Of a stretch of 55,009 nt of DNA, positions 44,032-53,300 are shown piece after piece. The notes beneath the pieces are model-generated. The model worked only from the letters and a program-made list of their open reading frames with translations, ran no database searches and had not been told where the DNA came from. Both the position numbers and the translations under genes were made by a program. The first letter of the stretch is position 1. The number at the start of each line of letters is the position of its first letter. Source of the DNA: Putridiphycobacter roseus (GTDB lineage: Bacteria > Bacteroidota > Bacteroidia > Flavobacteriales_D > Crocinitomicaceae); assembly GCF_003234935.1 (NCBI RefSeq), contig NZ_QKSB01000016.1, positions 1 through 55,009 of the forward strand, in the 5' to 3' direction.

Positions 44032-44817
44032 TTATAGTTTTCTTCCTAAGTATTGTCTTTTAGCATATCCTGGATAATCTGGATGATGAAAAAATTCAAA
44101 ATTCATTTCTACTATCCCATCCATTTTTACATATACATCTCCTTTCATAGCATCACATTGCGAAGTACTTACCCCTTCAAAACCCCACATTTGGCGGTAA
44201 TTTAATTGTTTGGGTTGAGCCTGTTGAATACAGCTACTACCAAAACCGTCATAATTAATTATATTAAAATAAACATACGGAGGGGAATAGGTTATATCAA
44301 TATTAATATCAAAACTATCGGGGAGATGTTCAGATTTTACTCTAAAATCTCCTTCCACTGGTCCTACTATAGCATCAGGACTATTCCATATAGGAAGATT
44401 AGATACATATAAATATTTGGTAATAGAGTCATAACCATCATCATTAGGCAAACAAATTTTATTGGGTGATTTTTCAACTACTAGTGTTATGGGCCAATTC
44501 CCTCCAGCTAAGCTTTCATCAAAATACCTTTGCACTACACTGTCAGATATAACTTCAGAACCTACATACCAAGTGTATTCAGCATTTTTTTCTATGGGTG
44601 TAAATTTTACATTTTTACCTCTGAATATTGTATCAGTTTCAGTAAATTTACCCGTTGAAGACGGATTAGAAAGTTCCTCCATGATAAACTCCGCTGTCAC
44701 TTCACTGGCGCAACTACAGTTTTTATTAAACTCCGCTATTTCTGCTTGGTCTTTTTTGCAGGCCAAAAGCATGAATGTACATATTGTTAAAACTAGGATA
44801 TTAGGATTAATTTTCAT
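44032..44817 (-). CDS. Lipoprotein, duplicated-module copy A
   Basis: I start at the ATG at 44817 (MKINPNILVLTICTFMLLAC, lipobox LLAC), matching the paralogue at 46888. The longer frame to 44892 would translate part of the dispersed repeat. The mature chain has CSCASEVTAEFI, a TWYVGSEV beta segment of PKD-like character and PNKICLPNDDG. Paralogous to the gene at 46091 (about half the residues by eye). Predicted outer-membrane lipoprotein working with the secreted protein encoded just downstream. No enzyme motif. Confidence 0.78.
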   Translation of the reverse strand: MKINPNILVLTICTFMLLACKKDQAEIAEFNKNCSCASEVTAEFIMEELSNPSSTGKFTETDTIFRGKNVKFTPIEKNAEYTWYVGSEVISDSVVQRYFDESLAGGNWPITLVVEKSPNKICLPNDDGYDSITKYLYVSNLPIWNSPDAIVGPVEGDFRVKSEHLPDSFDINIDITYSPPYVYFNIINYDGFGSSCIQQAQPKQLNYRQMWGFEGVSTSQCDAMKGDVYVKMDGIVEMNFEFFHHPDYPGYAKRQYLGRKL

Positions 44818-44863
44818 CACGGGGATTGGTTTTTTATTGTAATTAATTGAGCACAAAAACTTG

Positions 44864-44958
44864 TTCTCGATATGCTTCGACAAGCTAAGCACAACTCGCT
44901 ACGGTTATCGCTCAGCACAACGCTATTCCGTTTACCGACGGATCACTCGAACTGACAG
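44864..44958. repeat. Dispersed intergenic repeat, copy 3
   Basis: From TTCTCGATATGCTTCGACAAG to CACTCGAACTGACAG. Upstream of lipoprotein copy A. Nearly the same as copy 4 (46935-47002) at both ends, but with about 27 extra bases inside (GCTACGGTTATCGCTCAG). Confidence 0.9.
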
Positions 44959-44977
44959 TTTTTGCTTCGTTATTAAA

Positions 44978-46063
44978 TTATTTTTCTTCTTCCAATTTAC
45001 TTAATCTTTCTTCTAATTGCAAAGTGTATAAAGTCAGTTCCTCTACCTTTTCCAATAATAAACGGTTCAACTCACCTAAATCTACACCTGTTTCTTCATA
45101 TTGTTCGGCAGAAGGAATGTTTGGTAAATGTTTATTTTCTTCAATATAAACTCTTAATTCATCAAATGTGAGTAATTTATAGTCTGGTTCAAATACATAG
45201 TCAGGTATGCTGGCCAAAGTAGTGGTGTATTTTCTGGCAAAAACAAAACCATTCAAAAACTCAGTTAAATCAGTGCCTAAATTACCATTAATTAAGGGCT
45301 CATCAGGAAGGGTGATTGATCGGCCATGCAATTGAATATTAGTTTGAGCTATTTGTTCAAAATCGAAGCGTAATTTAGACGGTCTGTAACATACACAAGG
45401 GTCATAGGAAATTTTAAAATCAGCACTGGCCCAATTTTGTCCTTCTGCGGGAGCCAGCACAACAGAAGAAACTGAAGTGATAGTAGTAGAGTCACCCAAG
45501 GCCTGATCATGGCCATCATACAATCTTAGATTACCATTTATTTCTTCGCTGGTTGGGTCCTCAAATGTTAATTGAATAAGCATATCATTAGCGCCATTTC
45601 CAACTGTGTTATCTAATCCGTAATTAACGAAAACTCGGATTGTAGCTGAGTAGCGATTGTATAATACGATATAAGGTTTAGTACCTTGCGAATTACCGAC
45701 AGTAATAGTTGTTATATCATCTGGATAACGCCCTAAATTAACTAACAGTAGCTCCCAACCATTCTCTCTTAGTGGTAAAGGCCCATCCCAAATGTATCGA
45801 TAATGCATATAGGCTGCTGTCATAATACTATTCATCTCAGGAATGGTTACTCCCCCGAAACTGATGTTCGTAGTTTGATACTCATCATAAATACCCCCCA
45901 CAATTGGAAACCAATCAAATCCATTTAAATACTGAGATCCGTCGATACTTGGCAAAGCATTATTAGAAGGATTTGTAAAATCAGTGTTCACATCATTTTT
46001 ACAATCTGTTTGACCATACACTATAAGTGATGGCATTAATAGCATTATAAATAATATTTTCAT
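44978..46063 (-). CDS. Secreted protein with C-terminal coiled-coil tail, duplicated-module copy B
   Basis: ATG at 46063 (MKILFIMLLMPSLIVYGQ, good signal peptide); a GTG at 46087 would add eight residues. The N-terminal 290 residues parallel the protein at 41233 (NALPS..G.QYLNGFDW; GWELLLVNLGRYPD; VLYNRYSATIRVFV; SYDPCVC). The C-terminus is different: DYVFEPDYKLLTFDELRVYI, ENKHLPNIPSA, then LGELNRLLLEKVEELTLYTL and a coiled coil. That ending recurs in Bacteroidota tail-fibre-like secreted proteins. No T9SS sorting domain is seen. It follows the paired lipoprotein by only a few bases. Confidence 0.78.
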   Translation of the reverse strand: MKILFIMLLMPSLIVYGQTDCKNDVNTDFTNPSNNALPSIDGSQYLNGFDWFPIVGGIYDEYQTTNISFGGVTIPEMNSIMTAAYMHYRYIWDGPLPLRENGWELLLVNLGRYPDDITTITVGNSQGTKPYIVLYNRYSATIRVFVNYGLDNTVGNGANDMLIQLTFEDPTSEEINGNLRLYDGHDQALGDSTTITSVSSVVLAPAEGQNWASADFKISYDPCVCYRPSKLRFDFEQIAQTNIQLHGRSITLPDEPLINGNLGTDLTEFLNGFVFARKYTTTLASIPDYVFEPDYKLLTFDELRVYIEENKHLPNIPSAEQYEETGVDLGELNRLLLEKVEELTLYTLQLEERLSKLEEEK

Positions 46064-46090
46064 ATATTTAAATTTTTTAGTAGTCACTTT

Positions 46091-46888
46091 CTAGTTTATT
46101 TTTCTACCTTTTAAGTGATATGTTTTTCGGTTTGAACAGTATTCTGTTTCTTCTTTTGGAAGAAATATCTCATAAGTATTGTTTTGGTAAAATCTTTTAA
46201 AATAGCCATCATCTAGGCAACCTACACCTATTGCATTCCCATTTGTTAAAATAATATTGTAGAACGCTGCTCCTGTCTGAAATTGAAGGGAATCATTAGT
46301 ACCTCTCAAATTTTCAAAAATTAAAAGATCTTGAAACGGTTCTCCTAATGTATTTCTCCCCTCTCCCAAATAAACTTTAATATCTACACTGTCTTTTCCG
46401 CCCTCTTCTTTCATTCTGAACGTACCTTCCCATTGAGGTTGGGGGGTATTGTAAAAATCAAAGGAATTATAAGGATCAGCTATTCCGAGAAATCTCTCAG
46501 TAGAATCCAAGCCGTCATCATATGGCAAACAAATAGTATTCGGCGTTTTTTCAACTTTGAGAGAAATTGGAATACTTTGACCAGCTAGATCCGTTGGAAA
46601 AAAACGCACAAAAGACCGCTCAGTTAGCACTTCTGCACCAATATACCATGTATAATTGGCGTTTTCTTCTATTGCAGTAAAACGAATATTTCTACCAGCA
46701 TGGCAACTATCAGTATCAACACTGTAATTACTAAAGTTACTGACGTTTTCTATCAAAAACTCAGCACTCACCTCTTCCGCACAGCTACAATTTTTATTAA
46801 ACGCAGCTATTTCAGCTTGGTCTTTTTTACAGGCCAATAGCGAGAATGTACATATTGTTAAAACTAGGATATTTGGATTAATTTTCAT
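46091..46888 (-). CDS. Lipoprotein, duplicated-module copy B
   Basis: ATG at 46888 (MKINPNILVLTICTFSLLAC, lipobox LLAC). About 265 residues. CSCAEEVSAEFLIENVSNF, TWYIGAEVLTE and PNTICLPYDDGLDS match the paralogue at 44032, while the C-terminal third differs and ends YHLKGRKIN. The upstream 45 bases are almost identical to those of the paralogue, showing that the promoter region was duplicated too. It is paired with the secreted protein at 44978. Function unknown. Confidence 0.8.
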   Translation of the reverse strand: MKINPNILVLTICTFSLLACKKDQAEIAAFNKNCSCAEEVSAEFLIENVSNFSNYSVDTDSCHAGRNIRFTAIEENANYTWYIGAEVLTERSFVRFFPTDLAGQSIPISLKVEKTPNTICLPYDDGLDSTERFLGIADPYNSFDFYNTPQPQWEGTFRMKEEGGKDSVDIKVYLGEGRNTLGEPFQDLLIFENLRGTNDSLQFQTGAAFYNIILTNGNAIGVGCLDDGYFKRFYQNNTYEIFLPKEETEYCSNRKTYHLKGRKIN

Positions 46889-46934
46889 CACGGGGATTGG
46901 TTTTTTATTCTACTTAATTGAGCACAAAAACTTG

Positions 46935-47002
46935 TTCTCGATATGCTTCGACAAGCTCAGCACAACGTTATCCGTCTACCGACGGATCACTCGAACTGAC
47001 AG
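46935..47002. repeat. Dispersed intergenic repeat, copy 4
   Basis: From TTCTCGATATGCTTCGACAAG to CACTCGAACTGACAG, with an internal stem CCGTCTACCGACGG. Upstream of lipoprotein copy B in the same orientation and position as copy 3 relative to copy A. Confidence 0.9.
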
Positions 47003-47134
47003 TTTTTTTATTTACTTTTGTTCTTCCAAATATGAAAAAAAAAAAAACTAAAGCAAATTATTAAGTAATTATTTTTCAGAGCTTTATTCAAAAACAGTTG
47101 AAACCTTTTGATTTTACTGGCTTTTTACACTCGC

Positions 47135-49357
47135 TTAATTTTGAGCAACTTCAGCCGTAGTCGTCAATACTTTGGTGAAACCGTTTTCAAATACAATTAA
47201 AATTCGGTTGACTGAAAAGCCTTGGATGTCGTTGGGACTAAACTTGGTAGTTAAAGTAACAGATTCCCCTGATAGAATGGTTTCATTTTCTATACTAGAG
47301 CCGGTACAAGCGCACTCATCAATCACTTCTTTGATGTGTAAAGTATCTGAACCTTGGTTTTCAATGGTAAAAGTGTGCTTCAATAATTCACTTGTGTTTA
47401 CCATACCAAAATCGTAGACCAATGGACTTACTTTGATAGGCAATACTGATTCATCTTGCACAGTGACAGACTGAATTTCAATTCTTCTTTCAATGGCTGC
47501 TTTTCTACTGTATACCGAATTCTTTTGGTCTTTTACATTATCACTTGCAAAAGCATTGGCTGTGTATTCTCCATAAGGAATGGCTTCAATTTGCAAAGCC
47601 CCGTTTTTTAAATAAGGCTCAAAAAAACCGCCCTCAATTTCACTGAGGTAATTTTTATAGGAATCAATTCTACGCTTGGTCAGGTTGACGTTATAGTCGG
47701 ATTTTGCCAAAGGGGATGCAAAACCTTTGATGGAAATTACCAAGGCTTGTCCCTTTAATAGTTCTATTTTTAGTAAACGGGTGAATTCCTCCAAATCGGC
47801 TACCCCTTGTTCTATGTATTCCACAAAAAAATCTTCAATATCCTCCTTTGCATCTTCCGATTCTTCTCCGATTAACCCTTTACTATAAGCCGACTTGTAT
47901 TGTTTTTTTAGTTGTAAATAATTTTGATAGGTTTGAATGTAGTTATACTGTGTAACGGTATCGGTAGTTTTAGGATTGGGTTCGTCGTTGTGAAAATATA
48001 GTTTAACCGGCAATACTTTGTTTAAGGTAGCTAAGTCGGGAAAACGAAAAGCTTTTGGTTTGATGAGTGTTGAATTTTTCATCACAAAAATATCATTACA
48101 ACAAGTGGGGTTCACCGAATAACTTACTCCTTTTCTATTGGATGAAAAGTAAGCATCACCATTTTCAGGATCAACGGTATAATAAGTGTCATTCTGCGGA
48201 GAATTAAAAGGTAAACCAGCATTTTCAACTTCCCCAAATTGCATGACACTGCTAGTGTTTTCGCTATAAAAAATATCAAACCCACCAAACCCAATGTGCC
48301 AAGTGGAAGAAAAGTACAAACGATCTGTTTCCCTGTCATAAAAAGGACTAATCTCATCCTCTATCGAATTGATTTTATTGCCTAAATTAAACGCTTTACT
48401 GTATTGATTGCCATCCGTTATTTTAGAAGCCCAAATATCGTATCCACCAATGGATTTGTATCGATTGGATGCAAAAAACAAGTATTCCTCTCCGTTAATT
48501 ACCGTAATGTGTGGCATAGTGGTTTGTGCCGCATAATCGTTGATGACCTCCCCTAAGCTATCGATATCAGTCAATTTATTATCGACCAGCTTACCCACAA
48601 ATATTTTACAATTATTACCGGCATCACAACGGGTAAAATAAAAGCGTTTTCCGTCAGTACTAAAACAACCATTTCCATAATTGTAGTCCGCCAAGCCTTC
48701 TCCACTAACAATTTCTACATTTGAAAAAGTACGGTTAAACTTATCGGCACTGTAAATACTTAATTTGTAGTTTTTACTATTTACTTCTTCGGTAGGTTTT
48801 ATCGTATCTGCCTTTAAAGCGGTGAAATAAAACTTATCCTTAGTGATTCTTGGGGCAAACTCTGTATCGTTAGAATTTACTGGACCACTAATGGGCTTTG
48901 CATTTTCATCTCCTTTCAATTTTATGGTGTTTTCAGCCCAAATACAAGCTTTAAACCCTTGTTCGGCCTTTAGATACTCATAAGATTCTCTATCTCTTTT
49001 AAAAACTTTTTTGGCTGACTTAAACGCTTGCTTTGCTTGCCCATACTGTCCTGTTTGCTGCAACATGCTTGCCAACCAAAAAATTGACATTGGGTATATT
49101 CTCGCCTGTTCTTTTTCATAAACAGCCGCGTAGAATGTGGCAGCCACTTCATAGTTTTTATATTTTCTTTGAGCTTCGGCCATTTTCCAATTAATTTCAA
49201 CTGAAGTTGAATCAAAAGTCATGGCTTGTTGAAAGTATAATATGGCGCCGTAATAATCACCTTCCATCAATTTTTTATCGGCATGCTCTACCAATTGCAC
49301 ATAAGTCTGTCCGAATACAAATGGAGAAAATAATAACAGAATTAAGGTCAGTCTCAT
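47135..49357 (-). CDS. TPR/beta-propeller/OmpA-like protein fused to DUF1573
   Basis: 740 residues. Signal peptide (LLLFSPFVFGQ), TPR-like repeats (about 20-140), a PD40/WD40-like propeller (about 155-430; EYLFFASNRYKSIGGYDIW and DRLYFSSTWHIGFGGFDIF), an OmpA-like domain (about 540-635, ALVISIKGFASPLAKSDYN and RRIEIQ), and a C-terminal DUF1573 domain (about 640-735: VYDFGMVNTSELLKHTFTI and CACTGSSI). DUF1573 at the end of an OmpA-like protein is unusual. It is the last gene of the adhesin operon and overlaps the PorP/SprF gene by four bases. It probably anchors the system to peptidoglycan. Confidence 0.83.
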   Translation of the reverse strand: MRLTLILLLFSPFVFGQTYVQLVEHADKKLMEGDYYGAILYFQQAMTFDSTSVEINWKMAEAQRKYKNYEVAATFYAAVYEKEQARIYPMSIFWLASMLQQTGQYGQAKQAFKSAKKVFKRDRESYEYLKAEQGFKACIWAENTIKLKGDENAKPISGPVNSNDTEFAPRITKDKFYFTALKADTIKPTEEVNSKNYKLSIYSADKFNRTFSNVEIVSGEGLADYNYGNGCFSTDGKRFYFTRCDAGNNCKIFVGKLVDNKLTDIDSLGEVINDYAAQTTMPHITVINGEEYLFFASNRYKSIGGYDIWASKITDGNQYSKAFNLGNKINSIEDEISPFYDRETDRLYFSSTWHIGFGGFDIFYSENTSSVMQFGEVENAGLPFNSPQNDTYYTVDPENGDAYFSSNRKGVSYSVNPTCCNDIFVMKNSTLIKPKAFRFPDLATLNKVLPVKLYFHNDEPNPKTTDTVTQYNYIQTYQNYLQLKKQYKSAYSKGLIGEESEDAKEDIEDFFVEYIEQGVADLEEFTRLLKIELLKGQALVISIKGFASPLAKSDYNVNLTKRRIDSYKNYLSEIEGGFFEPYLKNGALQIEAIPYGEYTANAFASDNVKDQKNSVYSRKAAIERRIEIQSVTVQDESVLPIKVSPLVYDFGMVNTSELLKHTFTIENQGSDTLHIKEVIDECACTGSSIENETILSGESVTLTTKFSPNDIQGFSVNRILIVFENGFTKVLTTTAEVAQN

Positions 49358-50361
49358 AAAAAATCAGGACAAATACGGTATTGAATGTTTTTCGGCTTAA
49401 AAATATCTAAAATATATTGAAAAGAAAGCTCTAATCCTCCTCGAACATTACTGGCAGGAGATAATTGAGAAATATTAATGTCGTAACTGATACCTGCAAC
49501 CCAATTATTGTAATACAGTCCTGCAACAATATTTACAGCATCCTTGGCACGAAACCACAAACCTGCATAAGGTGCAACATACTCCCCCTTTTTATCTAAC
49601 TGTACATAGCGAATATTGGATCCAATGTTTAACTCTCTATATACGCCTTGGGTTTGAAACAATACACCAGGCATCAAATCCCATTCAAAATTAATGGGAT
49701 AAACAGCATTGGCATGAACGACAAATCTACGATCTCTCACAATCGTTGGGTTTCCAATAAAACCTTCCGTTTGTCGAATTAAGTTAAAGGCTGCCACACC
49801 GGTTTCAATTTTTAATGCCGACTTAAAAGTTCTCGCATAAAAAACACCCAAACTTGAATTTACATTGGTGTATCTTTCATTAGTAAAAAGCTCATTTGAA
49901 GGTAAATTGCCGTCGTATTTATAACCATTAAACTGTAAATCGTATTTAAATGCGTTAAAGTCAATTAATTTATGGTTGATACCAAACTGAGCGCCGACCA
50001 CAAGCTTTTGCGCCAATTTAGATTTGAATAAAAACTGTTGGGCCACGCTTAAATTAAATTCATGGGTTCGGTAATCTCCATCACCAGCTACATCATTCAT
50101 GTAATTAATGCCATAAAACAAGTTTGGTTTTAGGTCGCCTTCATTATTTTCAACCGAAAAACCAAATGTATTATAAGCCCTTGAAACTGCTCTCCATTGG
50201 CTTCTTTGATTGCCGGTAAATCGCCAGTCTCCATTATAATTACCCGTTAAAGCTGGATTTAACATTAATGGAGATCGATAAAATTGTGAAAAGTGAATAT
50301 CTTGTCCAATACCAGCGTATAGGCTACCAATAAAAAATATGGTGAACAATAATTTTTTCAC
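49354..50361 (-). CDS. PorP/SprF family T9SS membrane protein
   Basis: 335 residues. It begins at a GTG directly abutting the stop of the upstream gene (TAAGTG), with signal peptide MKKLLFTIFFIGSLYAGIGQ. The family start DIHFSQFYRSPLMLNPALTG is exact, and the rest is an outer-membrane barrel (GVFYARTFKSALKIETGVAAFNL). In Flavobacterium, SprF is needed to place its neighbouring SprB adhesin on the surface. The gene order here (large type B cargo, then this gene) is the same, so it most likely serves the cargo encoded at 50362. Confidence 0.94.
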   Translation of the reverse strand: MKKLLFTIFFIGSLYAGIGQDIHFSQFYRSPLMLNPALTGNYNGDWRFTGNQRSQWRAVSRAYNTFGFSVENNEGDLKPNLFYGINYMNDVAGDGDYRTHEFNLSVAQQFLFKSKLAQKLVVGAQFGINHKLIDFNAFKYDLQFNGYKYDGNLPSNELFTNERYTNVNSSLGVFYARTFKSALKIETGVAAFNLIRQTEGFIGNPTIVRDRRFVVHANAVYPINFEWDLMPGVLFQTQGVYRELNIGSNIRYVQLDKKGEYVAPYAGLWFRAKDAVNIVAGLYYNNWVAGISYDINISQLSPASNVRGGLELSFQYILDIFKPKNIQYRICPDFL

Positions 50362-53300
50362 TTACTTGATTAAGGTAATGTTCCCTTTGATTAAATTCTC
50401 TTGACCATCTACACACTTTACTTGTAGGTGATAAACGTATACGTCGGGGTCGAGTGGTTTTCCTCTAAAAATACCATCCCATCCTTCATTTTGATTTTGT
50501 GTTTCAAAAACAACTTCTCCCCAACGGTCAAAAATCATAAAATTCATTTCTTCAATATTATATCCACGCACAAATACCTGATCATTCACATTGTCGCTAT
50601 CCGGCGTAAAAGCACTTGGAACAAAAACATAAACATCACCACAAATAAACTCCAGTACTTTAATGAGTACTTTCGCTGTTTTTGTACAAGCGTCGTTGGT
50701 CACCTGAACGGTAAACTCTGTATCATCTGTAATCGAATAAGTTTTAGTCGTTTGGTTATTGGGTTGTTCCACCCTTGCAGCAGGCGACCACAAATAATGA
50801 TAATAAGGTTGATTTGGCATAGCAGATAAAATTGTCGTTCCACCATCAACAACCTCTATTTGCGTTGCAATAATATAAACAGAATCACTTGGCAATTGAT
50901 CGACCTTTACCCAAACTGAATCATAAAAAATACAGCCATTAATATTAGCGGTAACATAATAATATTGTGTTTTTGGTGGATTTGCCTTTGCTAAACCAGT
51001 AGTTGGACTTTCGTAAGTAATATAATCTTTAGGTGACCAATCTGCTGTGATGTTTAAGCCCGAAGGAAAAGTAGCTTGTAAGTTTACGTTATTACCAGCA
51101 CATATATTTGCATCTGCCATTACATCAATTATCCCCGAACTGAATTGAATGGTCACTGACCCAGTTTGATCACACAAGGCATTACCATTTGAAACTTTGC
51201 AATAAAAAGTGACAGTATTCACTGGTGAAACAGTAATCACAGAATCCAACCCTCCGGCATTTAACGGACTTGAAAAATCATCATTGTCATCCCATATAAA
51301 AGTGGTTGCCGTACCAAAACTATTGGCTAATAAATCGAGACTAGTTATATCGGCATCACAGATAATGGTGTCGTTAGGCAAACTCAATTTCACTTCGGGA
51401 TAAACAGTAATTATTTTTTTTGCAGTATCTGTTAAATTACAAATTGTATCGGTAATGTATAATATCGCTTCATATTGTCCCGGTTGGTCGTATAAAACAA
51501 TTGGATTTGAACCCGCTTGAATAATTGTTCCTCCAGCATCTAAATCCCAAACCGAACCATTTGGGTCGGTACTTTGGTTAGTAAAATTAATGGTTAATGG
51601 CGCACACCCCAACAATTCACTTACGGTAAAATCGGCATCTGGCACAATTTGAAAATCGAATTTAAAAACTAAGTTGTTACAATTTGAACTTAAATTATTG
51701 GCTGACCAAGCATTAGTAGTTGTTGGAAAATCAGAATTTCCACCACAACCTCCACATACTGATTGGTAAACTACACCATACTTATCAAAACGAGAAGTTC
51801 CTCCATCTACGTGTTCTTGCGACAAGGCACCACCTAAATACGAACCATATAAAATATTGGCTGCATTACGTTCTAAAACAAACAAATAAAAATTAAAACC
51901 ATCTCCATTTGTTCCTTGTTCGGCATTAGCAGTAACTGGCATCCCATTCAGACCTGTCCCTTGTAAAATATTAGCCCCCCATCCCGACACATACACATTT
52001 CCACAAACATCTACTAAAAAAGCAGCTGGAGAAATATTAGGTTGTCCGTTTCCATTTCCAAAAATGGTTGCATAATCTATACTGGTTAAACTTGGATTCA
52101 ATTTCATGATAAATTGTCCGCTATTGGCATTGGAATATCCCGCATTGACAACCGGCATAGCTCCATCTGAAACTCCTACTAAATACACATTATCGTCCCG
52201 ATCAATCTCCACAAAAATACTTTGATCATATGCCGCTGTCCCTATATAAGTCGACTGAATGACACTAGATCCGTCTCCCATAATTTTCGCAACAAAGCCA
52301 TCCGTCTTTCCGCCCATATAATTTGGATTTAATCCTCCTACCGTATTTGGTAAGTCGCTTGAAGATGACCCACCAGCAATTAAAACATTGTAAGAAGAGT
52401 CAATTTTAACAGAGTAACACGCATCATTCTGTGAACCACCGTAATAACTCGACCACATTAAACTTGAAAAGTCGGCTGACAATTTAAAAACCACCCCATC
52501 TTGTTGACCGGCATTATTCGCTTGAAATGCATTGTGAACTGGAAAATTTATTGAACGAGAACTGGAAGTCACCAACACATTATTGGCTGCATCCAACATA
52601 ATTTCTCCTCGAAACTGATCCCCATAATTGGAAGTCAAGGAATCATAAGCTGCAACAGTACTGTAATTTCCAGATGTCACTTTATAATTCACTCCGTCGT
52701 TGGCAGATCCACCCATATAAGTTGACCCCAACAAATTCAATCCATCAGCGCTGATTTTAGACACAAAAATATCGGTGCCCACTGACCCAAAATTACTGCC
52801 ATTAAACTGGACAGAAAAAGTAGATCCGCCCCCATGTGTATTTTGATAGGCATTCATCATGGGGAAATCGGTACTGGATGTTGCGCCATACAAATAAATA
52901 TTATTAGCAGCATCACAAATTAAACTATGCACCGTTTCAGTTCCTTGTGTATTATCACCGCCTCCTATAAAATTAGTCCATAGCATGGTAGTACCATCTG
53001 CTGAATATTTGCTGATAAAAACATCTGTTGTAATTGAATTACTGACATTAGGAACCGTAATATTGGTAGTCGAATTCCAAACCAAAGCAGGGGTCGGATA
53101 AGCGTTTCCATATACTGTTCCGCCACTATAAGCTTTTCCATCATATGCATAAGTCGCTGTCATTCCAAAATTATCGGAAACGGAACCACAATAGGTTGCA
53201 AATACAAGTACTGGATCAATCACCAACGCAATGTCTTTATCATATTTACCCAAGTCGAAACTCAATACACCATCCATTAATTTAAACTGACAGGGTACAT

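Noticed and set aside
44462..44842. 126-codon plus-strand frame
   Set aside because: Antisense to lipoprotein copy A, with no promoter or homologous motif.
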